Part shown: piece after piece, positions 35,251 to 48,199 of the stretch
How the letters are laid out: each line of letters starts with the position of its first letter
Numbering within the stretch: position 1 is the first letter of the stretch
Assembly (NCBI GenBank): GCA_026874595.1
Contig: CM049316.1
Coordinates: forward strand, 15,627,839 to 15,691,838
Source: Sipunculus nudus
Lineage: Eukaryota; Annelida; Sipuncula; Golfingiida; Sipunculidae
Direction of reading: 5' to 3'
DNA: 64,000 nucleotides
The notes under the pieces: model-generated
What the model was told of the DNA's origin: nothing
Database searches by the model: none
The model's input: the letters and a program-made list of their open reading frames with translations, nothing else
Translations under genes and position numbers: made by a program

Positions 35251-37474
35251 TTAAGATCCACCGTTAAGATCCCGAGTTACACCGGACTTTCCATCTCTTT
35301 TCTCAAAGACGACGGCGGCCCTGCAATAAGTTATTATAGGTAAATAGTTTTAAAACTAAAACGTTCAAATAACACATTAAATACATTTACAATGCGTTTC
35401 TCGCGGTAAAGTTTCACAATATAATTCAATCAGGAATATTATAAAATAATAATATTTTTATATTGCAAAACAAATAATATACTAATGAACTATCATGACA
35501 GAAATGAAGAGAAAACAAGAGATTTTATTTGTATTACAGAATAACTAGGGTTCTCACTCTACGAGTGTGACCTCCCTTCCGTTTTCATCACGACGTATTG
35601 CCCGATCATACAGCGATACATGGTTATCTGCGATAAAGAAGCGCTCAACAACTATCTCAATATCCATCAGGCCATCGGCATACATGGCAGCGAGGGCTGT
35701 ACATATATTAAACATTAAAATTGATAAAAAAGCAAAATAAAAAAGCATATTAATTATGATTATCCCCTTAAACATCAGAAACCACTAAATATTCGCTAAC
35801 CTAAATAAATGAGTCTTTAAACTATTTCAAAAACAGGTCAGTGTGTCCGAACAATGAACATTTAATGGTAGTTTGTTCCAAATTTCTGCGGCAGCATTTG
35901 CAAAAGCTCTGCCACGAAACGTGGATAAATTTACCGCTGGTTTAACGAGTAAGAACTAATTGGAAGATCTATGAGCACGGGATGGTTGATATGATGAAAC
36001 CAATTCACTGATATATTTTGGCGTTAGACCATGCATTGCGCGGTACGTAATAAGACAAATGTTGTATGCGACACGCTGACGTATTGGTAACCAGTGTTAA
36101 TAAATAAAAAGTGGTGGTATTTGGTGAAACCTGTTTGTACCCTATATAACACGAGCTGCCCTATTTTGAACAGATTGAAATTTGTCTGGTAATTAGATGG
36201 CAGTCCAACAAGTAAAGAATTGCACATGTCCTAAAGTGACGTTGACTTGGCCTAACAAAGCAGTTGAGTCGTTCTATGAGAAAGATAACGCCTTTTTTTT
36301 TGCAAAATTTCGTAGATGGAAATATGCTCTCTGCTTGACGGAATTGATATGAGGAGTCATTGATAAATATTCATCAAAGATGACAACCTAGTTACGAACA
36401 GAAGTACCGGGTGCGACATTGCTGTTCCAATCTGTACATACGGCAACTGCACTTTTTGCCGTAGGTATTTGGAACCAATTATCAGTTCCTAAGTTCTATC
36501 CTCATTCAGTTTGAGAAAGCTTTGAGCCATCCATCTTTAACACAGATATCAATAGCCGTTATTTCAGTTGATTCTTTAACGAGTGTAAACTTAAGTACAA
36601 CTGTGTATCATCAGCAAACAGGTGAAAGCAGATGTTGTGATCCTGTAGGAGATCAGCTAAAGGCAGTGTGTACAAAGTAAAAAGAATTCACCTAAGGACT
36701 GATCCTTGGGGCACACCTAATGAACGATCATAAGTCTTAGGATTAGTACTTTTTGCATATATATATATACTAGATTCGGTTTGAAAGGTTAGATGAAAGC
36801 CATGACAGAACGGTATCGGCTACTCCAAGGCGATGCATATAATAATATGTTACTAAATCTAATCTTAAAAAAGCAAAATCCCATGCAGGAGGTACAATAA
36901 TATATTTACACGTGGAATAGGATTAGTTGGTTTAGATGAACTGAAGAGCAAAAGTACTGTTCAGTCAGACTAATTGTACACGAGCTTTCTTTTATAGATC
37001 TGAAGGTTTCTTGCAAAGTCACAGAAAATAAGATAATAAACACAAACTGGTGAAGACTTGATGAATATCTTTTGCCATAAAAAAGTAAACTTCTGCAAAT
37101 AGTGCATATACTAATCATTGTTTGCTAATAAACTTGTAACCTGTCGCATGTTGCTGGTAATTATGACACGCTCACCTGAGTAAGGTATATCTGATCTCCC
37201 TGGCAACTCGAAGATGGAATCTGGCTGATAGTATCTGCTGGCTATAACGTCAAACTTCTGTCTGTTGTAGTCATCAGTGAAATCGGCACACATTTACAGT
37301 ATTTCTTGTTTAATAGTTTTATCTGTATATAAATATATAATCCTTGCTGACGTATTTGAATATTTAAATTTGATGGCTAAACTCCATACGAAAATAAAAT
37401 ATAACGTACCATGGGTATTATTAGGAAGGGAACAATAATATGAAATCACCGTGTAGCTACTCACAGTTTGCCAT
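35251..37474 (-). pseudogene. SnoaL-like family copy D, exon 2 nonsense codon
   Basis: Four exons are in order: 37465-37474 (ATGGCAAACT|GTGAGT), 37176-37322, 35558-35696 and 35251-35320. The gene is well kept but exon 2 has TAA at 37296-37294, twelve codons after the start, where copy F has AAG. Exon 3 starts at a new acceptor 12 bp further in, removing the EINQ residues yet keeping frame. Exon 4 keeps FEKRDGK but loses the following Trp and the hydrophobic strand. Intron 2 holds an L2-like LINE fragment. It is probably a recent pseudogene; translation from a downstream Met in exon 2 is a weak alternative. Confidence 0.75.
35795..36725 (-). mobile_element. L2-like LINE fragment inside copy D intron 2
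   Basis: The minus strand reads LGVPQGSVL, FHLFADDTQLYLSL, KLNEDKTELL-like, TPHINSVKQRAYFHLRNFAK, SVQNRAARV, and ends with STFRGRAF, AAAEIWNKLP and FKNSLKTHLF-like sequence. These are RT palm to thumb and C-terminal motifs of the L2/CR1 group. Frame breaks are frequent and the 5' portion is missing. It has the same orientation as the host locus. Confidence 0.8.
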
Positions 37475-37534
37475 TATGCCGTGCTTTAGGAATGTAGAAA
37501 AGCAGAGCCGACCTTGTTCTAAGCAAGTTTAACA

Positions 37535-37605
37535 TACTCATCCGAGACGTGGCAAATTGCTACTAGTTGGTACGTGCTGTATTTGGATATTCGCTCAAAT
37601 AATCA
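37535..37605 (-). promoter_or_regulatory. Shared upstream block, copy D
   Basis: CCGAGACGTGGCAAATTGCTAC on the plus strand (core 37545-37556) and CTCAAATAATCATTGG at its far end. The core GAGACGTGGCAA is identical to that of copies A and F and lies about 71 bp upstream of the copy D start codon. Confidence 0.55.
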
Positions 37606-38569
37606 TTGGGTAATTATCTATTTTCGTGCTATTATGTGTGTCACCTGTGTGTATTCTCTACGCACATTAGCTTTAACATCTGCGTCCACACTAGCAGCAA
37701 GTACTTAAAGTGATTGTGTGACAATGATACACTACATCGACTCTAAACGTGTTCCTTCGTTCAGATTGAATGAGCAAGCATTGAGGTGTTACGTTCCCTT
37801 CTCTCTTTCATCACCTGAGTGAAAACTACGCACAGAAATAAATATAACAATTCATAAATATATATAAAGACAGATGACATAGACATACAAATTCACCTGG
37901 CTACTCAATTAAGCATATCCCTTCTTTACACTGTGCACAAGATACAGAAAAATAATATTGCATTTTACACAGGCGCAATACATATTCACTGAATATTACA
38001 TTCACTGACCTTGACAAAATGTTTCTTCGGACGCTACCAGACATTAGTCTATAAAAATATAATATAATTTATCTCTTGATACAGAGAAAACTTCAAACTG
38101 TCAATACATGCCAGTGCAGCAACACACTGATCAAGATAATGGTTGTTAACTGCCGTACATTGTATATGATTAGGCTATGTAATAAATGTAAAAAAAATTA
38201 TACTCAAGCATTTGAAACATTAACCAGCGGTGACTCGGAATAACTGAATTTTAACAACCACCATAACGGAATCATGACAATCAGGAATATATTACCAACT
38301 CAAGTTCGACACAAATGCCACGGCCTGCATCCTGTCCATCTCATCTGATTCATACAATCTTTTCGACTGTCAGGACAGGTACGTCATGGATCTACTTACG
38401 TGTTATTTCTTGTGAAACATACATAAAAGCAATATCTTCATTGTCCCTATGACATCATCCAAATAATAAAATAATAACAAAACTACACAGAAAGAGCCTG
38501 GTGTTATCAAATTTTCCTCTGATGTTGTGTATACTATTACAATAGAAACGGCCACTCTGCATTAGATGA

Positions 38570-39690
38570 TCAAATGTATGATGCAGATGTAAAAGACTGT
38601 GTTGACATTGACATAGAGAGCCCTGTACCAAAGGATACGACACCTCTAAATGTGAATGTAGCAAAGAGGTCGCACAATTCTAATTTACAGTACAATGATG
38701 AAACAGAAGTAGACAGATATAATAAAGAGTTGAGACAATCAGATAAAGATGTAAATTTAAGAGATATTTATGTATATCTTTTAAAAAGCAATGACATGAG
38801 ATGATTCAGTGAGACAGGTACAATCCAAAGATACAGAACGAGGACAAGTTATCAGATAACTGACGAGTAAGGAGTTGTCAGAGTCCCAAAAATAAAGTAG
38901 GTGACTGCAGACAAGGACAACTGATTTTCATTTAATTAAAGGCATATTATTTCACACCAGAATTTCTAGGTGTCGAGACCCAAGAGATCTTCCATCCTAT
39001 CATTTGTATATACCTAGGCCATATGTTAAGATTGTTCTTAACATTCATCATAATACACCTATGGCAGGTCCCGGAGGTATTCAGGACACACTGGATAGAG
39101 TAAAAGAATATTACTATTTTTAAGGCATGGCACACCATGAAGCAAACTATGTTTAATCATGCCCTGAGTGCCGTAAAGTTTCCCGAGCACATACTAAAGC
39201 AGGTATTATGGCTTATCCAACCCCTGCGGCTCCTTTCCAAGATGAGAGATCGACCTGTATCGTCCTTTACCAGTCATACTCCAGGGAAATACTTACATAT
39301 TTACTGCTGTGGAGATGTTTAGCAAATATATTTATACTGTACCTATAGCTAACAAAGATGCTATGTCCGTATCTGTTCTCTATATTAGCTATTCAGAACG
39401 TATGGTGTTTGTGACACTTTAGTATCAGATCAAGGGTCTGAATTTATGTCTGAGGTATCACAGGAAGTTTGTCGTGTGTTACAAATGCTTCAACAGTTCA
39501 CACCTGGTTTTGTTCATCACTGCCATGGGGGATTTTAACGTTCACAAAGGACCCTTGCAAATAAATTAAAACCCTATATGAAGAGCTCTCGCTCTAACTT
39601 GCCAGCTGTGGTGCTCCCAGAGTAAATTGTTGCGGTGCTTATATACCTGTCTATCCATCAAACTAGCCAACCAGAATCATGAAGTTACCC
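38570..39690 (+). mobile_element. LTR-retrotransposon integrase region, decayed
   Basis: Shifting plus frames read LRDIYVYLLKSND, HTRISRCRDPRDLPS, IPRPYVKIVLNIHHNTPMAG, GGIQDTLDRVKEYYYF, SCPECRKVSRAHTKAG, then core pieces equivalent to IDLYGPLP and VSDQGSEFMSEVSQEVCRVL, and LKPYMKSSRSNLPAVVLP. This is the HHCC zinc domain followed by the catalytic core of a retroelement integrase. Many stops and frameshifts are present. The open frame 38574-38804 is its leading part. No LTRs or RT are recognised nearby, so the clade is unknown. Confidence 0.7.
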
Positions 39691-39699
39691 TATTTAATA

Positions 39700-41940
39700 T
39701 TAAAATACACGCTTCTAACCTTGAAACTAAATACTTGCCATTCAGGAGCTAGAAAAGTTTTAGGCATTCATAAATCTGAATATCTTAACATAATTATCTG
39801 AACGTAACCTTAGTTTAAGGCATAATGAAATAACATGATATTGTTAACATTTCTGTAAACTTACTAGTGCAGTTCTTAGGTATATTTTATAAGACTAAAT
39901 GCTATTTCCTTTGGCACCTGGGTCATAACAAGACCCTAGCCCTCGTATTGCTAATATGCTGTCACCTATAAGGCAGAGAGTCATCAAATGTCAGTGCTGT
40001 TTTATACAAAGGTGGGTGGTGCATTTACTTGAATCTGGTACAATGGACAGCATACGCTTTAGAAAAAAACCCCATAAGAACAAAACAAAAAACAAAAAAA
40101 AAACAAAACAAAAAAACAAATACAATATTTAATTAACTGACCTAGTGTCTCATATTCATGGATCTGGTGTCTCAGATCAATGATTTAGACTCGGCAAACA
40201 GATATAAGCATATCTATGCCATGTACCATACCTTTTAGTTGATATATAGAATATTATGAAGAATATTCATAAAATATCCCTAAAGAATAGAGTAATATAC
40301 TTAAACGTTTTAATTATAATCATTTTTATCATTTTATCATTTTGATATTATAAAGAATATTCATAAAAATATCCCTTAAGAATAGAGTAACATACTTAAA
40401 CGTTTTGATTATAATCATTTTATCAATTTATCATTTTAATAATTAATACTATATCATTTAATTATAAAAAAGCACTGTTAATTGACCATATCCTGTAATT
40501 ATAACAGTGGTTTGGTCACGATTAATTTAGACTTGGGTAACCAAACATAAAGAAATATCTTGATCGTATAGGGAATGTATAGGGAGAGTGACAGACGCGT
40601 TTAACTTTCTGCAGCTTACATGTAATGCAAGGGTTTATGCAATTAAAAAAAATAAATAAAATAAATTACTGCCCATGGAACTTATTCTTAGTAATATATT
40701 GAACAATAAAAAAATACAATGTGTTACATGATTCATCAAGTCTTGAGTGTTAAGTCCTATTCACAAACCCGGAAATATGAAATTTAGTTGATATACTTAA
40801 GGTGTCGCCCAGTCTTTGCATCGAAGGTTCCTGATTTCTTAATAAAAAAAGTCGACCTTCGATATCGATTTCATGATACAGCTAGCATGATGGTATACAT
40901 ACAAATATCATATTATTGTAATTGCTGTAAAATCTAGATTGTATTCAAGTTCAATGGTATTACTTAGATTTGAGTAGTGTGTGAAACGTATTGCTTAACA
41001 AGCCATGATCTATTATAAGGTGGCAAAAATCATGTGCGGGTTCAATATATGGATGCACAACGAATCCTATGTTAAAGAACTATTTATAACGTTAATTGAA
41101 AGTTGTTTAAAGGACTAAATTACAGTCAGGATGTAAAGCATGTGTACAAACACACGCTGTGTCTGTATGAATAACACTTGTACACACAAGCAAGCCTCAC
41201 TTATCGTTTCTCGCCATGTAGACAGGTCAAACATCTCGGTTGGAAATTAGGCCAAGCAGTCCAGTTCATCCCGTATATACACAAGCAGGTCTGATATATA
41301 ATCATGCACTCTACCTAGTTAATCAAGACAGGTCGTAATGGGAGCCATGGGAGTGTTTTAATCCTTTAAACTTTAATTGCGAGGTTTTCTGTCTGAAATT
41401 TACGATAGGAACTTTAGTTGTGACAGATGTGGGCCTGGAAGTGTATGCATCACATTCAAAGGACAGTAACACTGTAGGTAATATTATTACACAATGGAAG
41501 AAATAAGAAAAATATGAAAATCATTCTGAAATATCTATCATACCTAAGAGGTCAATATCAGTGTGAGAGTCTATGCTGGTAAAGTGACCCGTATTGTCTA
41601 TGATTTCATGCATGACCTTCTTAATTAGTTTACCAATTAGTGAGACTGATTACACTGACAATAACATACACTGAAATTTATATATCCAAAACAAAATTTG
41701 ATTTTGTGCCCCAATGGACCCCTTGATAGCTCTTCCCATTGAATCTAAATATTTTGTATATCAATCTTAAATTTCCGCATTTATTTAGACAATTTGCACA
41801 TTAAAAAACCCTAATGGTGGCTTATTCCGGTACTTTGCAGGTGCCAGTGTTTGCCTCTACGATTATGCCTGCATCCGCAAATTTTAAATATCAATATTCC
41901 AGACATGTAGAATGCGTGTAGCCGTTTTAGTCCCTCAGTA
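39700..41940. other. Intergenic; no gene recognised
   Basis: AT-rich DNA with an A/AAC-rich low-complexity tract near 40070-40130 and the tandem duplication at 40245. No exon candidates were seen. Confidence 0.4.
40245..40440. repeat. ~95-bp tandem duplication
   Basis: The stretch from ATATTATGAAGAATATTCAT to TTATCATTTT (about 40250-40345) is repeated at about 40346-40440 with few changes. AT-rich and non-coding. Confidence 0.8.
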
Positions 41941-41944
41941 TATA

Positions 41945-42199
41945 GATAACAGGATGAAGACGCCTTAGTGTTGACTAACTGTTTAATTCAACCACGAGCT
42001 TTCGAAGCTTATAGCTTCTTCATCAGGTGTCAAGTGGAAAGGTATAGAAATCGGCTCTATATATATGTTAGATAAACAATTTCTAATGACCATAATGCAT
42101 GGTATAGTGTAATGGATCTGTGATTGGCTACTCTGAATATCAGAGTTCTTGGTTGAATTAAACAAATAGTCAACGCTAAGGCGTCTTCATCCTGTTATC
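41945..42199. mobile_element. 255-bp MITE with 49-bp terminal inverted repeats
   Basis: The left TIR (41945-41993) starts GATAACAGGATGAAGACGCC and the right TIR (42151-42199) is its reverse complement with about two mismatches. The interior has an internal palindrome-like motif (GAGCTTTCGAAGC, then GCTTCTTCATCAGG) and no coding capacity. It is a non-autonomous DNA transposon; the superfamily is unknown and no clear target duplication is visible. Confidence 0.85.
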
Positions 42200-45100
42200 A
42201 ATATTCCAGACATGGATTATATAATAAACATTATATCTTAACGTTTTGCAGTGGTCAAATTTATGGTGCCCTTACCATGAATTTTGCTTTCCGGATACAG
42301 GAACAGTGGACATTGTCGGTCGATATAGCGATAGAACCATGAGGTTTGATTTGATATTATTAGGGTTTGGTGGAACGTATCCACATATATCTTTTAAAAC
42401 TGATTTTACTTTCACTGAATTTGACTTATATTTGCAGAGTTTATTGGTACATCCGTGTTTTGGCCAGTGCCTTTAACTTGAAATGCCACCTTTAGACATT
42501 TTAAAGATGCAAGGCATCTGTTTATATACCGGAGCTACACTATACGTAACTAGCTAAATCGATTCCATTAACTTAAGTTATTGTGACCTAGTGCAACTAT
42601 GAAAGTAGGTCAACCAATCTTTATCATTGTTTTTATTTCAAACTAAAAAGTCTTTGCCATTGTGTGTGAAGTTTCCTGTTTTATTATTTTTAACGTTTCC
42701 AAAATTAGCATTTGCTCAGAATGAAAACTTGTGTTATTTTGTTTAGACTTTTGTATGTTTATATGAATATGGGGTATTTCCATAACTAACTTTCTTTTAT
42801 TTTTTTTAATGTCTGAAACTTAATTTATCTAATATCCCCCTGACACCAACTAGGGTGGATATTATTTTGCATTTAGCATATTTAAACTAGATAATCTGCA
42901 TATAATTTTGAAACTAAAACTTTTTAGTAAATTTATATAAAAATTGAAATTTTATTATAGTTCATCAAAGATATAATTAAAATTAACTAAGAACTTCAAG
43001 GGTCTAGGTTTCACCATTTCAGAAAAAAAATAAGTATAACATATATTCATAAAGACCTTTTAGGTGTTAATAGTCATGTTTAGGTTTTCTGTCAACGATT
43101 CATATTGAAATACTAATATTATAGGCAATCTGGACCTGTCGTATGGAGCTGTTGGATGGTAATACAATACATTCAACCAAAATACTTAATACTTAAACAG
43201 AGAACAGAACATAATAGAATACAATTTTTTTAGTTTACAAAGATAAATTTAAGTTACCTGAAATAATATTTGATATAACTTCGAAAATGAATTTAATTTT
43301 CCCATAAAATTTTATTATTATTAGATATGTGTTCCTATGTCGGTAGGTATGTAAACCTATGTTCATTTGTCATTGAGGTTTGCATACAGAGTTGGGTCAA
43401 AATGCATTTGAAGATGTCGATTAGAATAACAATTATTTTTGTGATTTCAGAAAAGTAATCGATTACAATCACAATTACCTCCTCAAGTAATCGTAAAAAC
43501 TTTTCTCCTTAAAGGCCATTTACATTATGACAAGAACAGCAACTGTCCCAACAATAAATTAAGGAATTCAGTCAAAAAATGAATTCAATTTTTATGAAAT
43601 AGATTGAACTTGGAAGCTCCCAGATACTGCATACATACTTCCATCAACATTTTGGATCACCAGATCTGGAATATTACCAAGATCCTGATCAAATTTTGAT
43701 ATGTGCTTCGTGAGAACTGGAAATGTATCAATAAAATGTGCTAGAAATATGAGACACAAACTTAACGGTTGGGTCATAGGTTAGTGTGTTAATCTAATCA
43801 AAGACGGCTCCATTTAAGTGAAATCGACGCCAAATCAAGGTAGTGTCAAATAACACCTCATTTGGAAACTGACACTTTCATCTTATATTCTAGTCAATGA
43901 TAATTGTCTCAACTGCTTTGTCTCAAAATCTGTAAAAGATAATTCAAAGAAAGCTTTATGGTGATACAGATGACCTCCAGACTCTACTGTCTCTCAGGTG
44001 TTACCCTTACTCTAAACAAAATTTCATAAGAACCTGCCCTTGACGTTTTGAGAAAAGTTGCCTACAAAAGAACAATTAACGGCAAAAAAGACAGTGTATC
44101 TGTTGTACCTTGTGCAGTTATAATTGACTGGACCTATTTACATACCAGACATGATAAATATAAATGACTTTTAGTGTTTAATCCTTAAAGAAGATAAATC
44201 TAGTTTGGGAAAGATTTACTGACATACGAAGCTGCCAGGAAACGCTTGAGATCTAAGTAATAAGTCAACAAATTATTGCGAGACGAGGATTTCAAATATA
44301 ATGAAGGCTTATAAGACGAGCATAATATATTAATTACAACTAAGGGTATTTTAAGTATACAATCTTTGTCTTCTTAATAAGTTTATGATATATTGGTTGA
44401 AAAAAAATCAACTGCACTGAAAGTTAACAATGTTCTTATTGCTTCATAGAATCAGAGACGAAGGAACACATTTTAAACGTATGTTTTGTAACAAAAAATC
44501 TGTATTTTAACATTGCTGATTGGATGAAATCAAATTGAGTGATAAAGCCGCAATTTACTTTAAACACAGTATTGTATGGAATGTTTATGAAAAGTTAAAA
44601 TTAACCGGTCAATAAATTAGGTGTTCCGTACAGTGTGTGTATATAATAGTAGAAAGGAATATAATCAGAACACCAGTAATTTAATGTCTGATTTTGCATG
44701 AGGATTGAAATATATAGAAAAAATTAAACATATAAACACCAAAAACAGCCAAAACCAGGAATATAAGATTACTACGCATTTGGAAAAATGGGACAAGATA
44801 AGAAGAAAGTTGTAACATACAGTAGCTTTTGTAGTTTTAGTACTGGAAGCAAAACCATTGGGAAAATGTATCCGTTAAAGAACACTAGAATATATGTATA
44901 TACTGCATGTGCAAATTAGGAGCATTGAAAATTTGATGTATGAATGAAATAATATCTGGGAAATGTCCTTTGTATAAATTGTATACATTGTATTTGACAT
45001 GATTGTGTTCAAAATGTATGAAATGTGTATTGTATGATTTGTTTTTTTTTTGTATTAAAATATATTTCGCCAAAAATGTCTGTTGTGATCTGTTGTTTAC

Positions 45101-47280
45101 ACACACAGCAGAACCTCCGGATCAGCAACGTCATAGCTCATACAAAGCACTTGAAAACGAAGTAATAGTCGTTGAAAATGTCGATGTATTATACCGAAGC
45201 CACTTATCCTGTTGCGACACCAGGTTATAAAAATAACGTTCAGGGTGAGCTGTCATGACTTATAATTATATTTCACATACAAGGTTTATTAGAGGATATA
45301 AACTAAATAAGATGGAAAAACACACGTGATGTGTACAGGTGAATTTTATGCAACAAGAGAATCCCTCTTACAAATATGAGGCCAAAATTACATTCTGAAT
45401 CTGTTTGCTCAATCTTCTACATGAATGAAATTTTGCTTGTCATGTTCAGTGGTGCCCAACAAATGTAGTGCGTACACTACCTGGTGGCCGTAAAGCGCAA
45501 TTTCACAAATCAATAATTTTCAATCTTCAAACAATTGTTTTTGAAGGATTTCTTCGTTCAGGTTCGTCTCTTTCATATTTCGGGGGTAGTCCAAAATCGA
45601 TTTATGATTATCGGGTGGTAACCTAAATGGGGGGGGGGGGGTCTTTTTTGCTGGAAAATTTTTGAATTAAGTCAAAATAAACTAGTAGCCTGAGATAATA
45701 AACGTTATTTCAAATGTACACCGGTATGTGTCCTTGAAGTATCGATTTACAACCATGAGGAAATTGGTTGATAGAAAGTTATGCTTCATTGATTTGTATT
45801 TTTTTTATTTATGTAATAAATATTTAAAAATGTAATTGAAAAGCAACTGTTCCCAGATTTACTTGTAAGAATTACAATCAAACTTACTTTCAACGATTAG
45901 AAAATGTAATCATTTACCATTACACTTGTTTGAAAAAACTGTTACTGCGATTAGTTCATATACAATATCTTTGTACCGAAATCCTGTTTGGAATAACATT
46001 TCTGTAAACGATCTGTCTACCAAAAAATGCTGATAATAAAATAAAAGCAGATTTAATCTTACGGTAATCGTATTTAAAATGAGTTTTTCAATTTTCCAAA
46101 ACTATATGTCGGACGTGTTTTTTATTATTCGAGGTTCACAATGAAACCTCGCAAAGAACAAGTAAACACTTTGATCTAAGTATCGTTTCATTTATCTGTG
46201 ATCCCCTTAGGACACACCTGTATCACATTTTAGATGTCTTTATTCCACTGGTGGACCCAGTAGAAAGCACATGTACTATTTACCATTGGGTTTCTTGAAA
46301 AGAATCTTGCTCCTAAAAGAAAGAAGGTAATAGTTGTTAAAAATATTTTATATATAATTGTCCTTAGAAACATACTCCAGTTTCTCGTTTTGTTTAACAA
46401 ATCAAGTCCCTTCATGCTACAAAATAGATATAAAATCAAAACTAATATTCATTAATCTAAACCGATGAAAAAATATTTTACATGTGCATTGGTTCTCCGT
46501 ATGTATCTTACGGTTACATTATGTTTCAATTTTGTTCTGTTCTGTTTATTTTTGTACGATTGAATTTAGTTTCCAAGGTAGTTAATTTGGGACATTAGAA
46601 AAAGGTGTATATTCAGGGACTTATGTTTCGATTGTAATCAGATTTGGCGCTAAATCCTTGGACGCATCCAGTGGTGGAATATATGTCTTTAAAACTTTCG
46701 ATGTATAAGAATTTGTCAGGTCTATTCTTATTGCAATTTTAAACACCTATCAAATTAGGATATTGAAATTAAAAGGTACAGTAGGAATAAATCACTAAAT
46801 AGACAGGTGGCTTTGTCTTAATTATGAGACCATTCAGTGCGCGCAGATAGATCTGTGTTAATTGATAGTCCATTTTCTGACCAAATAGATTCTCCAAATA
46901 TTCCCTTTTTACAGAAAAAAGAGCATAACACAAGTCGGTAGGATGTGGTCCAACGCACGTATACATACAGGAGCGCTCTTGTCATTATTAATGAAGACTA
47001 GGATTTTTACAATTGTGCCTTCCGTCATCGAACTTGACGACGTGGAATGGAAATTCAGGAGAAAGACGTGTCAACTTAAAATTGGAAACTACATACTTTC
47101 TGTTTGAATGATAAAAATAGCCAGCCTTCCTCGTCGTTTATAAGCCTATTTTTGTGGAAGATTTTGTCTCGTGACTATTCTGATTAGTGCTACTACATAA
47201 AGCGACCAAACATTGAAGGTGTACTGCTTATCTAGTGCAGAAAGGGGTGGCTGATAATTATCAAGAAAAATCAGTCATTC
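42200..47280. other. Long stretch without recognised genes
   Basis: AT-rich, with a G-run at 45632-45641. Open frames such as 42246-42476, 45003-45230 and 46769-46966 have no motifs. One possible terminal exon at 43592-43716 is listed separately. Confidence 0.4.
43592..43716 (-). CDS. Possible terminal exon, unknown protein
   Basis: The minus strand has a pyrimidine-containing acceptor (CATTTCCAG) followed by an open stretch encoding LTKHISKFDQDLGN, IPDLVIQNVDGSMYAVSG and ending QSIS with TAA. The composition looks protein-like compared with surrounding frames. I find no partner exons, poly(A) signal or known domain, so it may be chance or a gene relic. Confidence 0.2.
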
Positions 47281-47290
47281 CTCTATATTA

Positions 47291-48190
47291 ATGGTAAGTT
47301 TGAAATTGATTGATCTCATAGGGTATGTACAACTGATCACATTGTGTACGCCAAGCGTCATCGTTTGGATCAACAGCAACATATTTATTTGCTCTAAATG
47401 TGAGTGTACAAACATCGACGGCTCTACCACTGAGGACTGTAGCAAGAGGAAGCTGTCGCACAAACCCGATCTGCGCCAGAAAAGCATGACGAAAGTTATA
47501 CCTTCTGGAAACCACATACCAAGACTTCCGGACTCTTCAATTGTCAAGTGTGTCAATTTCAAGAAATTAATCTTGAGAGGATCTATTTGAATTCTGGAAG
47601 AGAGAGCATTGGAAGGACTTTATGCTTTGCGTTTCCTCGAGCTGCGCGGCTATGAGCTTGAAACAAATCCAGGCAACTGAATATGACCAGTTTCTTGAAA
47701 TCATTAACAATAATGGAAACATTGGACATGTCTTACGATGACCAACTGGGCATTAATAAATATCGCATTCTAACCTCAATAATGCAAAGTTACAGAAAAT
47801 TAAGGTAAAAAAAACTTTATTTAAAAACCTTTGCATGGAGCATCGTATTTTCAGAAACTGATGTCACAATTATTTTTCTAAAATCTCTCAAGAAGCCAAC
47901 GCTGAAAATACTTAAACTTAATCCTTAAACAGGCTGGCGTATATCCCAACCTATACTGTTAAAAACGCCAAACCTTGAAGAACTTTACCTGCAAGAAAAT
48001 CACATTTACTTGTTCGAGTTTAATTTTGGTCTTAAGCATCTGAAATCGTTGAATGTGAGTGACCAAAAAGCCGATGTACAAAGTAAATTATTTGAAGACC
48101 CTACGCTTCCATGGCCATCAACATGCACGAGCATCTCTTGTAGTTCTGCACATTGGTAACACGTCGAATAACCCTGAATATCCATCAAAC
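47291..48190 (+). pseudogene. Toll-like-receptor-type leucine-rich-repeat pseudogene
   Basis: The open frame 47291-47590 encodes a hydrophobic leader and an LRRNT-like Cys cluster (CSKCECTNIDG, EDCSKRKLSHKPDL), then NHIPRLPDSSIVKCVNFKKL. After a TGA (47588-47590) the same frame continues ILEERALEGLYALRFLELRG. Further frames read SLTIMETLDMSYDDQLGINK, FLKSLKKPTLKILKLN, TPNLEELYLQENHI and FGLKHLKSLNVSD, which are typical LRR and spacer sequences of invertebrate TLR ectodomains. Transmembrane and TIR regions were not found. Frameshifts and stops show it is a relic, perhaps of an expanded TLR family. Confidence 0.7.
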
Positions 48191-48199
48191 CTATCTAAA

